A DNA stretch of 64,000 nt from Temnothorax longispinosus. Taxonomy: Eukaryota; Arthropoda; Insecta; Hymenoptera; Formicidae. Positions 49,233 through 60,047 of the stretch are shown here, piece by piece. Where the stretch lies: the NCBI RefSeq assembly GCF_030848805.1, contig NC_092359.1, forward strand, positions 2,655,001-2,719,000. The letters run 5' to 3'. Positions within the stretch are counted from its first letter, which is position 1. Every line of letters starts with the position of its first letter. The position numbers and the translations under genes are program-made. Below the pieces are notes generated by a model, which worked only from the letters and a program-made list of their open reading frames with translations, had not been told where the DNA came from and searched no databases.

Positions 49233-52200
49233 ATGAACGTCGAGGAGAAGAGGCTCAGGACGTTCCGCGAATGGCCGGCGAACGCCGCGATCGATCCGGC
49301 GCGACTCGCGAAAGCGGGATTCTACTACACCGGGCATATCCTGGAGGTGCAGTGTTTTCTGTGCGGCACGAGGATATCCGATTGGAACTACGGTGACCAA
49401 GCTATGGTCCGTCATCGACTGAAGTCGCCCAACTGCCCCTTCGTCCTCGCCCCAACCAGCACCTGCAACGTCCCATTGATACCGGGGACAGCCGACAACA
49501 ATGCCGCTGCGGAATCGACGGCGCATCGCCAATCGCCGTCGGATCCGCAACGTTCCAGCGGTGTCGAGGACGACCCGGACGTACCGCAGAGCTTGACGGA
49601 TCCCTCGAGGGAGTACGGCACCTTTGCACAAAGGCTACAGTCGTTTAAAACTTGGCCGATTACCAGTATTGTCCATCCGGAGCAGCTGGCCTTGGCAGGA
49701 TTTTACTATCTTCAAAGCAAAGATGTGGTAAAGGAGTTGCTCTGATATATATTATCGAGATTGTTATAAATTGATTGTGCAGACTTGCTACAAGTTGTCG
49801 AGATACTTGCACGTTGTAAGGTTCTATGTATATTATCCAATAATGTTTTACGCTTGCATAACATTTTGTACAAATAACAGGTGGAATGCGCATTTTGCAG
49901 AGGGATTCTAATGAATTGGAAACCTGGTGACGATCCGGATTGCGCGCACAGAATGAGTTTTCCAAATTGCGATTTCTATATGAAACGGGACACAGGAGAT
50001 GGTATATTGTTATCTTAGTAATGCTTGAGACGTATAAATATTCAATTTTGCTTCTCAAACTTATCAAGTTATCAAGCTTGCATAATGTCAATTACTGACT
50101 GCTTTTTATTTTGATTCTGTTTTGATAGATCTATTAGGACTGGTCAGAGTCATGCCTGAGACTATAACGAACATGAAAGAATTAGGAATACAAAAACATA
50201 AGGCACCCCAAAGGCCAGAATATGCAACATACGAAAAAAGATTGCAGACCTTCAGGGGATGGTCGAAAAATCTTAACCAAACCCCCGAGATGTTAGCTGA
50301 GGCTGGGTTCTATTACAGCGGTTAGAATTATATTTATCTTTTTAAATTGTTAGACTTTATAAGAGGAGCTTTCCAGCAAGCGATACAAGTCGACACAAGT
50401 ATCGTTTCATCTTTGTTACTCATTACCAAAAAAGAGAGATAGAACGATGTTTGTGTCGACTTGTGTCGCTTGCTGTAAGCTGGGAAAGATGTTCATTCTA
50501 GTAATTAATCTTGTGCATTTGGTACTAGGATATGAAGACCAAGTTAGGTGTTTCCATTGCGACGGAGGACTACGAAATTGGCAACCAACGGATGACGTAT
50601 GGGTTGAACACGCACGGTGGTTTTCACATTGTGTCTTTGTAAATCTTGTGCGTGGACATGAATTTGTCAGATATTGCATTAATAATAGAACTCCTTTGGA
50701 TTTTTCGGTAATTATCCTATTCCATCTGCTTTTGCGATTTTGTGAATTAATTTAAGTGGATAATTGTAATGCTTTATACACATTACACTGCATTATTTTC
50801 TAAATTTTATTATGTATGTACACAGATATTTACTGACGTGTCAGAAGAAGATAATCCTATAGAATCTTCAGTCGAATCTTTTTCCTCGACTTCACAATCT
50901 GGCGAATCAGATATGGTAGCATCTGTGGCTGATGTCGTAGAAGAAACTTCAGTTGCATCTTTTCCCACGGTTTCACAACTTAGAGAACTGGATACAACAG
51001 TAGGTACTACAGAAACTACTGTAGCACCTTTTTCGACAGTTTTACAACCCAGCGTATCGATAACAAATGCAGCGGTTGAAAAGCTCTTAGAAACAGCTCC
51101 AGCCAAGGCAAGTAGAATGATTAAATTATATACATTCTGAGTTACATTGAAATTAGAGAAAATTATGCAATGTTTTTATAATTCAAACTCTATATCGAAC
51201 AAAGTAGATCTTCGTCAGTGATTTAAAAACATAATTTATATTCCTAATCATATATAAGATTAATTAATTTATATGACTTTAAATATAGGCTGCTCTTGAA
51301 ATTGGGTTGCATGTAGGCAGAGTAAAGAGAGCTCTAAAGAAAAGAATGGAGAGAATTGGCAAACCGTATACAGATGTTGTACAACTCATACAAGATGTTC
51401 TACACGATCAAGTTATGGAAGAGGATAATAGGTACGTGAAACACAGCATGCGGCATGTTGCCTGTGATTGGAAATATAATCGAATCGTTGAGAATCGCGT
51501 TTTTTTTTTCTCTAGGCTCGACAACAGTACTTCTAACTCACCAACCTCGGAATTGAACAACTTATTTAATCAAGTCACTATGCAAATGACTAATAATTCC
51601 GCCAATAAAAATAGTACACAGGAATCTGACGCATTCGAAAGCGACCCCGGAAAGAGAACGGATAATGAATCAGATGATCTTAGTAAGTAACAGATAAATA
51701 ATATCATATATTATTATTTGGTATTATATACGACCTATGAAATCAATTACATGCCATTTTTCTACGAATCGGTATCAGACACTATCGCGTCTTAAGATGC
51801 ATCTTTTATGAATGTTATCAGCGCAAACTTATTCCTGGGATTAACTGATATAATTTCTTCATACAATATTTTCTTTTGTTTGAAAGATATCCTGTGTGTA
51901 GTTATCCCGCATGCCCTCTACATCAAACGTATACGTAATCTGATCTCTTAGGCTGGTTCTACAATCAGTCGTATGTCGGATGAGGAAAATTCGTCTTTGA
52001 AAAAGAAATTCTGTCATTGGATCATCGGCTGCATTCCAACATCCGACTGATTGCAGAACCGGCCTTAGAAAGAGATGCGGCACACATGTATGCCGCATTA
52101 AAAATTGTGCGTCGCTTTCTTTCAGTATCTTTGCGAGAGGAAAACAGAAAATTGAAGGAGGCTCGTTTATGCAAAGTTTGTATGGATCACGAACTAGCCG

Positions 52201-52316
52201 TAGTATTTTTACCTTGTGGACACTTAGCAACGTGCAACAACTGCGCACCGGCCCTTGCGAGCTGTCCGTTATGTAGACTGGGGATTCGTGCTTACGTCCG
52301 TATTTTCTTGTCCTAA
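49233..52316 (+). CDS. Diap2: DIAP2-like inhibitor of apoptosis (3 BIR + UBA + RING)
   Basis: Eight exons: 49233-49727, 49881-50001, 50129-50320, 50529-50707, 50826-51107, 51289-51431, 51516-51682, 52126-52316, joined in frame to 589 residues. BIR1 (about 7-72) has zinc ligands C41, C44, H61, C68; BIR2 (about 134-198) C168, C171, H188, C195; BIR3 (about 243-308) C277, C280, H297, C304 with the groove-like sequence RNWQPTDDVWVEHARWF. A Ser/Thr-rich linker leads to a UBA-like segment around 405-460 spanning exons 5-6 (ending YTDVVQLIQDVL). The RING (C542, C545, C557, H559, C563, C566, C573, C576) ends near the C-terminus, as in E3-active IAPs. Known insect homologues ubiquitinate IMD-pathway components and bind effector caspases; that role here is inferred from the architecture. 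Intron 5 is GC-AG (AAG|GCAAGT), the others GT-AG. Introns 3 and 7 carry foldback elements. The start ATG is the first in the BIR1 frame. Confidence 0.95.
50369..50488. mobile_element. Foldback element in intron 3 of the DIAP2-like gene
   Basis: Inverted arms of about 45 bp: CTTTCCAGCAAGCGATACAA on the left pairs with the complement of TTGTGTCGCTTGCTGTAAGC on the right, both containing AAGTCGACACAA. A few mismatches and one 5-base bulge. It accounts for most of this 208-bp intron. Confidence 0.72.
51951..52064. mobile_element. MITE-like element in intron 7 of the DIAP2-like gene
   Basis: TIRs of about 25 bp (GGCTGGTTCTACAATCAGTCG and the complement GGCCGGTTCTGCAATCAGTCG) bound 114 bp, flanked by TTA on both sides (51948-51950, 52065-52067). 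A TTA duplication fits PIF/Harbinger-type MITEs. It ends about 60 bp before the RING-exon acceptor. Confidence 0.72.
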
Positions 52317-54589
52317 ATTAGATTATACACATAAGCGCCAAACCAAGCGCGATTCATGGTTCGAGATTTATAGTTCGCTATGCGTGTGAGATTTGCATGG
52401 GAACAGCGGAACAGTTTTCGATGACATCAAAAGACACGAATCATCATGAGTCAGACAGTTCGTGGTGATGCGCGATTTGTTTATGTATGGAGTTGCACAA
52501 TACGCACAGTACACCACGAATCCATTATCAGTCGCAAATAATGAATGGCAAATCATGAATCATGAATCGCGCATAATCTAGCGCTACCTTAAGCTAGGCC
52601 TCTGAAAATGTGACGAAAATTGGGTGAGAACCACTAAAAAATCTCGAATTCGAGCCGTTCTTTCATTCAACTTATTTATTTTACGTATTTTACATACAAA
52701 TATCTTTTAATTATAAATTTTTTTTTATGAGCAAAGGTAGAACTATACTGCTAAACTGCTCAGTTTATAACGATCCATTACAAAGTGCTCTCCTTATAGC
52801 GACTCTTTTTCTTGTATTAATTTTTTTATTTTGAAAATGACAATAACACTTAACAATGCATATTACGCGACAAGATATTTCATTGGGTATATCGTGACTA
52901 TAAAAGTGGAAAAGTATTAAAAAAAAGCTTGAACAAACCAATAATAGTTGCAATTGATTACATAGGCTTGACACTATCGACCTATAATAATTGTTATCCG
53001 TGTATTATCGACAGTTTTTACAGATTTACAGATAAGTGCTATCACTATCGTTGTTAACTTCGCAGAATGTTACTCTAATATTGTATTAAGATCGTTGGCT
53101 CGAAGATATAACTGCTATATTGTTTGCATTAATATCTTCGTACGTTAGATACATCACAATCGAAAGATATAATCCAGTCGATACAAAGTGCCAGTTGACG
53201 ATATCGTTTATTTAAGTAGAGCTATATTGATGATATACGAGTCGAAGTCTTTCGACGAGACGAAGCTATTGTAATTTAAATGATGTTGCTTAAAACATAT
53301 TTATCAGGACACGTACAAAAGAGACACAATCTCGCTTAAATGCTGATAGTCCCCACATCGTCGCGTCGCGATAAAATATGTGGTCTGATAATATATATCG
53401 CAGATAAAATGGCCAAAGCTATATAGAAATCAGTGCTGTTGCGTTTGCCGAGGGTGAGTACAAGCAACATAAAGTGATCGAAACGACAGACGATTGTCGA
53501 TTCGATCATTTTAGAAACAAACAAATCAGAAGTAATATATATAGATATATCCATACTAATTGCTAGTCTTAGCACTGTAAGCTTGAGAGGGCGAACTCGG
53601 CCAGGATCGTACCAAAGAAATGAATGAAGAATCAAGTACCTTCGTATTCGTACAATTTCATTTAGAACGCAGGTGCGAGATAGTCGATAGAGATTTAATA
53701 TAAATGTGATATCGCCAGTGTCTACGAAATGAAAACGTATAATAATTAGCTGTAGATAAGCGAACTGTTATGTAGGATATCGAAGAAAATATTTTATGTA
53801 CAGTTTTACGATCGCGTGTAGCATTGCAGGCATAGAAATCCGTCGCGTAGTCGATGTCACATGTCGTGTACACACTTTTTAAAATAATAAGAGAATTTCT
53901 ACACACGTATTTCTTATTGAGTTATTCCCTTTTTTTTTCTTTCAAGTGACGTGTTGTCGTTGACCATAGAATTTTATCAAGTCGCATTCCTGGACTTGAT
54001 TACACCGCGACACTCAAACACGTACTCAGATAACCGCGCCCATTGCAGTTGACGGTTTCCGCTTACATTTCCTTCAATATCACGCGATTCCCGCAATTGG
54101 CGTTAACACAAAACATCCTTTCTCAGTATCAATGAAGCTCCGAGCGTTAAATTTCTCCGTAAAATCAAATCAGATTTCTTTAAAAAAAAAAAAATTACGC
54201 TTTACATTTTCTTCAATATATATAAAGCATTTCTTTCTAATATTAAAGAAGCTCTGAGCGAAATTTCTCCGCAATAACAAAATCAGATTTTCCTTCATTA
54301 AAAAAAATAACAGATTTACATTTTACATTTTTAATATCACGTGATTCCCAATTCAAAGAAGCTTCGAGCGTTAAATTTCTTCGCAAGAGCAAAATCGAAT
54401 TTTTCCCTTTCAGAGAAAAAAAATGTGTTAGAATTTTCACGTCGAATAATTCTTGCGTTGGCCAAAAGTTCGCCACAAATTTAAAAAGTTAATGGCAATA
54501 AAACCACCCTTAGTGGCCCTAGTTTCCCAGCGCCTATTCGTAGGGCCTCCCAACAGTTCCTACGAATAGTATGTAAGTCCGCAACCAAT
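52317..54589. other. 3'UTR and intergenic DNA between the two IAP genes
   Basis: No supported gene. The first few hundred bases are presumably the 3'UTR of the DIAP2-like gene. A degenerate tandem repeat is listed at 54127-54425. The rest is AT-rich. Confidence 0.55.
54127..54425. repeat. Degenerate tandem repeat, three units of about 113 bp
   Basis: Each unit starts near ATCAATGAAGCTCCGAGCG, ATTAAAGAAGCTCTGAGCG or ATTCAAAGAAGCTTCGAGCG (about 54127, 54240, 54353), then AAATTTCTCCGC-like sequence, AAATCAGATTT-like sequence and a poly-A run. Units are clearly homologous but diverged. They lie just upstream of the CpG-rich promoter of the second IAP gene. Confidence 0.75.
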
Positions 54590-55377
54590 ATGTTCTCCCT
54601 TCCCTGATGGCCCTGATCGCCCTGATCCCTCTATCCCGCCCTCGCCCCTCGGTGGAGCTGCCCCGCGCCGGGCCGGCGTGCAGGCCGTGTCCGGACTGTC
54701 CGGTGGTTGTCCGGGTCCGCCGTGCAAGATATTGGCCTATTGGCCGATGGACGGTAGGCCCAGCCGCCAGCGGTGAGCGGCGCCTGTGGTAGCCGGGTAA
54801 AGCGGTATGCTTTGATTGCTTTGTTACTCGGGTATACGGTTTTACTCATTTACTGACAAGTTTAGTCAACTACTCGATGAGGACAGCCCTAGACCTAGCC
54901 TCCTAGACAGCCCCGACTGTTTTCAGGTTTCCACGTGCCGGGATTGGAAATTTTCCCTCCCTTCCCCGTTTCCCGCGTCGCGCTCCCTATCTCTCTTTCT
55001 CTCTCGCTCTCTCTCCCTCCCCTTTCCCTTTGTTCCGAACGCGAGATTCGGCGGCGACGGCGTCCCGGTCCCGGCCTCCCGGCACTTCTTTTCGGATTGC
55101 TCCCCGCGCGTCAGTCACGATCGTTGCTTCGCGGCACGTCAAATCGAGTCGAGACCGAGACACGGGCCTCGTTGTTCCGACACTTCCGACCAGCTGAGTG
55201 AGGAACTGCGAACGGAACCGGATCTTCGTAGATAACGGGTAGCCGCGGGTAGACCTGGAAGACCGGGGTGACGGAACACGCCGGTACCTTCGGGGGAGTT
55301 TCGACGTTTTCCAGCGAGGGCGATCACCGAATCGCGAAAGGAGGAGGAGAGGAGCGGCGACGACGCGCGGCTCAGCG
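54590..55377 (+). promoter_or_regulatory. CpG-rich promoter and probable 5'UTR exon of the two-BIR IAP gene
   Basis: The DNA changes abruptly to GC/CpG-rich at about 54600-55380 after AT-rich sequence. A strong donor, CTCAGCG|GTAAGT, at 55377/55378 would splice to the acceptor CCCCCGCAG at 59077, immediately upstream of the IAP coding exon, giving a 3.7-kb 5'UTR intron. The transcription start cannot be fixed from sequence. Overlapping open frames here are not supported as protein. Confidence 0.5.
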
Positions 55378-55881
55378 GTAAGTCGGCGATGGCGAATGCG
55401 GGAGAAAAGATTGTCGCGATAGATAAGATTGCTCTCCCAGCCTCCTCTCCTAATCCCCCGTTTTTCCTCCGTTATCGTCCACGATGTCCTCGTGTCAACG
55501 CCGATAAACCCCATCGTGAAATTTCGCGAAGGATCGGTCTCCCGTCGGTCTCGGTCGGTCTCTCTTTCTGTCTCCGTGACACTTTGTGCCGCCTGAGGCA
55601 CATTAACTACTTTTTTTCTCATTTCCGCTCGTAAACTGAGAACGGTTCAAGCGCGTTTGTGAATTGTCAGAGGAAGACGCGTGAATAATTCGTGAAAAAA
55701 CACGCATAGACCGCCTCGGAACACTGGCGCCGTGCCTTTCTTCTTTCGTATACAAAGACGTAGCTTGGTATCATGCAGTGCAGACTCTTCTAGTTTTTCC
55801 GCTCACCGTTGTCTTCCCCCCTTCCCCTTGCCATTGGTAGCTCAGATCGCCGTCAGAAGTCCTCATTCTGTCTGTCTCGCA

Positions 55882-55883
<2 letters not shown>

Positions 55884-55946
<63 letters not shown>
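55884..55946. repeat. (TC)n microsatellite
   Basis: About 31 uninterrupted TC units. Confidence 0.96.
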
Positions 55947-55949
<3 letters not shown>

Positions 55950-56178
55950 TACTACACTTCTTTCTTGCCGTGTGGCAAATTTTCGTCGCGGTGAGATCAT
56001 TCTGAGATCATCGTGGCACGTGATCCCTACTACGATTCAAAGGGAAGCAGATGTGAGAGGTTTTAGCGGAATGTCGGAGCAGCAGCTGTATGGCTGTTCG
56101 AAGGGCGATCGATCCGAAATCCGAAGGGCCCGTGAGCTGGGGGATCTCGGCTGCAGATACCTAGTTCTTAAGGACATT

Positions 56179-56220
56179 GAAGTACACATGTACCGAAGTA
56201 TACATGCACATGTGTACTTC
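56179..56220. repeat. Perfect 13-bp hairpin
   Basis: GAAGTACACATGT pairs exactly with ACATGTGTACTTC across a loop of about 16 bases, itself rich in CATG/TACA. Confidence 0.8.
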
Positions 56221-56339
56221 GATCGAATGTAGCCTTAGTCACACCCGTTTAACCAAAAAAAAAAGTATAACGAACTTTTTTAATGCTGGAATGTGTGATC
56301 TCATTTACCAAATTGTTCTACCACAATTTAGAGAAATTT

Positions 56340-57190
56340 GCGATTAAAGTTGTAAAGAAAGAGCTATTAATGTATTTTGTCAATTATAATATGTAATGTT
56401 GGAGAAATTTTATTGCAGTCAAAATGAAGTACGTTAAAAGTTGTTACAACTTTCAGCTTAAAGTACTTAAAAGAAGTTTTTCGTAGCGATTATGATTAAA
56501 GAGATTGTTTATGATTAATACAGGGTCTATTTGCGTCAAAGTTGCGACTTTCATATACCTACTATTAAGAATCTACCAAGTATTTTTTAAATTATGTTAA
56601 TAATTACCAGATCAATATCCAACGATCTGGAAAACCCTTAAGTTTGAATATTTGAAAAGGTCTGGCAGATTCTTAATGGTTTATATAAGTCGCAACTTTG
56701 ACGCAAACCTTACATTAATCATAAATATTTTCTTAACACTACACGGACGCTGTTTTTGGAACACTCACCCGGATATATCCTGCCAATCCTTTGTTAAGTT
56801 CAAAGGGTTTTTCTGTGTTACAAAGAAATCTATAAAAATTCATGTATCATCTTTAAGGTTTCAAAAAGTGATTTCTATATCTACATAGGCCGGAACTATT
56901 CCATTTCTTTTTTAAAAGCGCTGAAGCTCCGTGGAAATCAAAAATGAAAAATCGACTGTGCCTTAAAAGACCCACGGTATTCGCGTGGTGTTAATTATAA
57001 TCGACATACAGTTTTTTTTTTAAGACTAAAGCATACTCAATTTTGATTTCAATAACATTTCTCCAACATTACATGTTATAATTGTGACAAAATAAATTAA
57101 TATAGTTGATATTAATTAATATAATATATAATATAATGTTATATGTTATAATTAGAATTAATATAGCCTTTTTTGCAACTTTAAGTGCAA
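56340..57190. mobile_element. Nested inverted-repeat elements (large TIR element with inner foldback)
   Basis: Outer inverted repeat: the left part around 56367-56450 (TTTTGTCAATTATAATATGT, AATGTTGGAGAAATTTTATT) matches the reverse complement of about 57030-57100 (TTTTGTCACAATTATAACAT, AATGTTGGAGAAATGTTATT), extending outward through TTAAAGTTG. Inside lies a second, better-matched inverted repeat at 56509-56723 (arms TATGATTAAT.. and TTTGCGTCAAAGTTGCGACTT, about 60 bp). The inner unit looks like an insertion into the outer one. The interior (about 56740-57010) is not recognised. Confidence 0.65.
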
Positions 57191-57456
57191 CGTTCTCAAA
57201 ATTGTAACGCGATAGAGCGACTTAAACGTTCAACGCCAAAAAAAAACTACAGGAAACGATTAGTCTCGTTTTTGTGCTCCAAAAAGAGGCATTTTTTTGT
57301 TATCTCGGAGACGTCGCGTCGTCGCGGCAGTTGCAATAACGTTAACGAGAAAATCCTATCGGTACCGTATCTTATCTTAACAATGTTTTTTTCAATGTTT
57401 TACCTGAAGTATCGGTAAAGGTCATTTGGCTCATCAACCTCAGGCATCATCATCAG

Positions 57457-57540
57457 TTGTTGGGCTCGTTCTATCGCATCTATGACTCCCTAGCGACAGC
57501 GATTGTTAAAAAGTCATCTGATAGGACGAGCACGCCAACT
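57457..57540. mobile_element. Imperfect foldback element
   Basis: GTTGGGCTCGTTCTATC..CATCTATGACT pairs with the complement of AAGTCATCTGATAGGACGAG..GCCAAC with a few mismatches and bulges. Short, non-coding. Confidence 0.5.
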
Positions 57541-59111
57541 CGAGTGGACGTTTTATTTATTTATTTTTTTCCGATAATTGGAATTTATCAATGATACGCC
57601 TTTATAGATACGATAATCTCGAGCTTTTATGGAAAATTTGTCCACCAAGTTTCAAGCATGACCTTCGAAATTACTGGAAGATTATGAAATTCCGACATGA
57701 GATTTCACGGTTAATCTTTCCATTATTGAAAAAAAAAATAGAATAAAGCAGCGAACGCGCTTATCTTAATAAAAACTTCACTTCAATTGCAGCTTTAATG
57801 CTACCTTTTGTATACAAGGAATTATTTGTCAATTATTAATTATTATCTATGTATTAGGTTCTCTTAAATATATACAAATTTTTCAATTAGATTTAAATTA
57901 ATTATAATGATTAATAATTATATATTATTATTTATTTATTTATTTATTCTATCTATTAGACCCTCTGTATTTCTCAATCTAATTTGCATACAGAGGACTA
58001 ATATTGCCTTAGAAACGACGAGAAGTAAGTTAAGTAAGTTCGGGTCTTTAAAAAATTCCATGTAATATTACATAATTCGTTGTAGGATTCAGCGCTATTA
58101 ATAGTGCGTTACAAATGGGTTTCCGCTTATATTGCACAACAGCGGTTTCAGAACGCCGCGTTCGCTTCCGGATCCTCTTATCTTTTCCATGACGCTCTTC
58201 ATTGATAATCCTTCCTAGTATTATTAAGAACTTGTGCAATCCTGAAAATATAAGGTGGGTAAATATATTTAATCGCGTAATAATTTATTTGCCGCAGTAA
58301 CGAAGTGGACGTTCGCGAGTGAAATTGTCTCTGCCGATTCGAAACGCGTTTCTAATGCTTTCAACGATGACTTTCGGATGAAAACGTGAAGATATACTTA
58401 AATGCTGAACGACAGCTTTATGCGGGCGTACGTTCATCTATTTATCTTGATCCCTTCAAGTTATTTCGCTCAATGTCAACACGCTTTTACATCACCCCGT
58501 GGGTGGTAATATCTCGAAAGGAAAAATCCCAGCGTCGAGATAGATGCGCGGTGGTGTTCCCAGGCTGGGGCATTGCGTGCGTGCATGCGTGTCGAGACTG
58601 TCGAGGCTGTGGAATGCGTTTTTTTTGTAAAAGGGAGAAAGAGAGAGAGAGAGAGCGAGAGAGAAAGATACAGAGCGAGAGATCGGAGTCGGTAAAGGGC
58701 AATTCAGACGGGACGAATATTTACTTTACTCACGTCCCTCACGCCTACAGTCAAATAGATTTGCCTCTTCTCAATCCCATCATTCATACAAATCTTAATA
58801 GCTCCGTGATCGTGCTTCAAATTCCACGATAATCTCTTACCTTTTTTTTGAGAGCGAAAGATCTTACTTGTTTCTCTCTCTTTTATCTACCTTTTCTATC
58901 TTAGTAGGTTCTCACGCATGCTATTCCCAAATTCAGACAATGAGAAAGGAATGTCGGTACCGCCAACACATAGCGTGACTCATAAATTGACATAAAATAG
59001 GGTTTCGCAAAAACGCAGGCTACCCGTACCGAGGAATTTGTACCATAAGTCACGTTTTGCCTTTTTTTCCCCCGCAGATTTTTGCGCAAGCAGACGTTGC
59101 GCCCGAGGAAA

Positions 59112-60047
59112 ATGATGGAACTGGATCGAATCGGACACAAGGATTGGGACAAGAAGAAGCCATATGACGTACCGACTTTGACCGCGAAATCAACGGTGCC
59201 TGACGATGTGGACTACACGGATTATCGATTTGAGAGCGCGAGGTTGGATTCCTTCGGCGATTGGCCCGTGCCGTTCGTCGATCCCAAGAAGTTGGCGGCC
59301 GCTGGCTTTTTCTATACCAAACAGAACGATGCGGTAAAGTGCTTTATGTGCTCGATCGTCCTGTCCGGATGGGTAGACGGCGACGACCCAATGGCGGAAC
59401 ACCAACGTTGGTCCGGAAGATGCCGATTCGTCCGTAGTCTCCCTTGCGGAAATGTGCCAATCGATGCCGATCCCAGCACGATCCCCAAAATGCCCAAATG
59501 TTTAGACACCTGCGGGCTTTACGGCGTCAAGTATATGCCTTATTCTAGTTCAGACACCGATCCGTCGACGGAGGAAACCATGAAGCCCGAGATCAACGAG
59601 GACATCGAAATCACCGTCTTCTGGGATTCCACCACGAACGCGAATTTCACGGCCAAGCTCGGCGACGTGTTAGGTTCGAAGCAGCCCACATACGCTTCCT
59701 ACGAGCGGAGATTACACTCCTTCGCCACGTGGCCCGATACGGTGTGCCAAAGAAAAGAGGACCTGGCGGCCGCCGGTTTCTTCTACCTCAGCGGCCTTTA
59801 CGAACACTCCGATGAAACGATGTGTTTCTACTGCGGGGGATGCTTGAAGAACTGGGAACCGACTGACAATCCTGTGGAGGAGCACGTCAAGTGGTTTCCC
59901 GAATGCAGGTTTATCAAAAAGGTAATAGCGGAGAAGCAGTTGAAGAAGAAAGACGACTCGTGCACATCATCCACGGAACAGACGGACCACGACACCTGCA
60001 TCGAGATTGAGAAAGGGACGACTGTAACGTGCGACTACATTTGTTAG
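59112..60047 (+). CDS. DIAP1-like inhibitor of apoptosis with two BIR domains, no RING seen
   Basis: One coding exon of 311 residues following acceptor CCCCCGCAG at 59077; the ATG at 59112 (AAAATGATGG) is the first in frame after the acceptor. BIR1 (about 43-108) has zinc ligands C77, C80, H97, C104; BIR2 (about 200-267) C238, C241, H258, C265 with the groove-like KNWEPTDNPVEEHVKWF. The segment CGNVPIDAD after BIR1 matches the post-BIR1 sequence of DIAP1-class IAPs, which inhibit caspases and are released by Reaper/Hid/Grim-type IBM proteins. After BIR2 there is a Lys-rich then Asp/Thr-rich tail ending CDYIC and a stop, with no RING, unlike canonical DIAP1 with its C-terminal RING. No RING exon was found before 64 kb. 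A DDVD at residues 31-34 resembles a caspase site. Same strand as the DIAP2-like gene, about 6.8 kb downstream. Confidence 0.92.
   Translation: MMELDRIGHKDWDKKKPYDVPTLTAKSTVPDDVDYTDYRFESARLDSFGDWPVPFVDPKKLAAAGFFYTKQNDAVKCFMCSIVLSGWVDGDDPMAEHQRWSGRCRFVRSLPCGNVPIDADPSTIPKMPKCLDTCGLYGVKYMPYSSSDTDPSTEETMKPEINEDIEITVFWDSTTNANFTAKLGDVLGSKQPTYASYERRLHSFATWPDTVCQRKEDLAAAGFFYLSGLYEHSDETMCFYCGGCLKNWEPTDNPVEEHVKWFPECRFIKKVIAEKQLKKKDDSCTSSTEQTDHDTCIEIEKGTTVTCDYIC

Larger units (their letters stand above)
55378..59077 (+). other. Probable 5'UTR intron of the two-BIR IAP gene
   Basis: GT-AG boundaries (GTAAGTCGG to CCCCGCAG). It contains a (TC)n tract, a short perfect hairpin, nested inverted-repeat elements at 56340-57190, a further foldback at 57457-57540 and a GA-rich patch at about 58634-58682. 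No coding exon recognised. Confidence 0.5.

Noticed and set aside
53336..53906. Minus-strand frames between the two IAP genes
   Set aside because: AT-rich translations with no motif; more likely 3'UTR or intergenic DNA.
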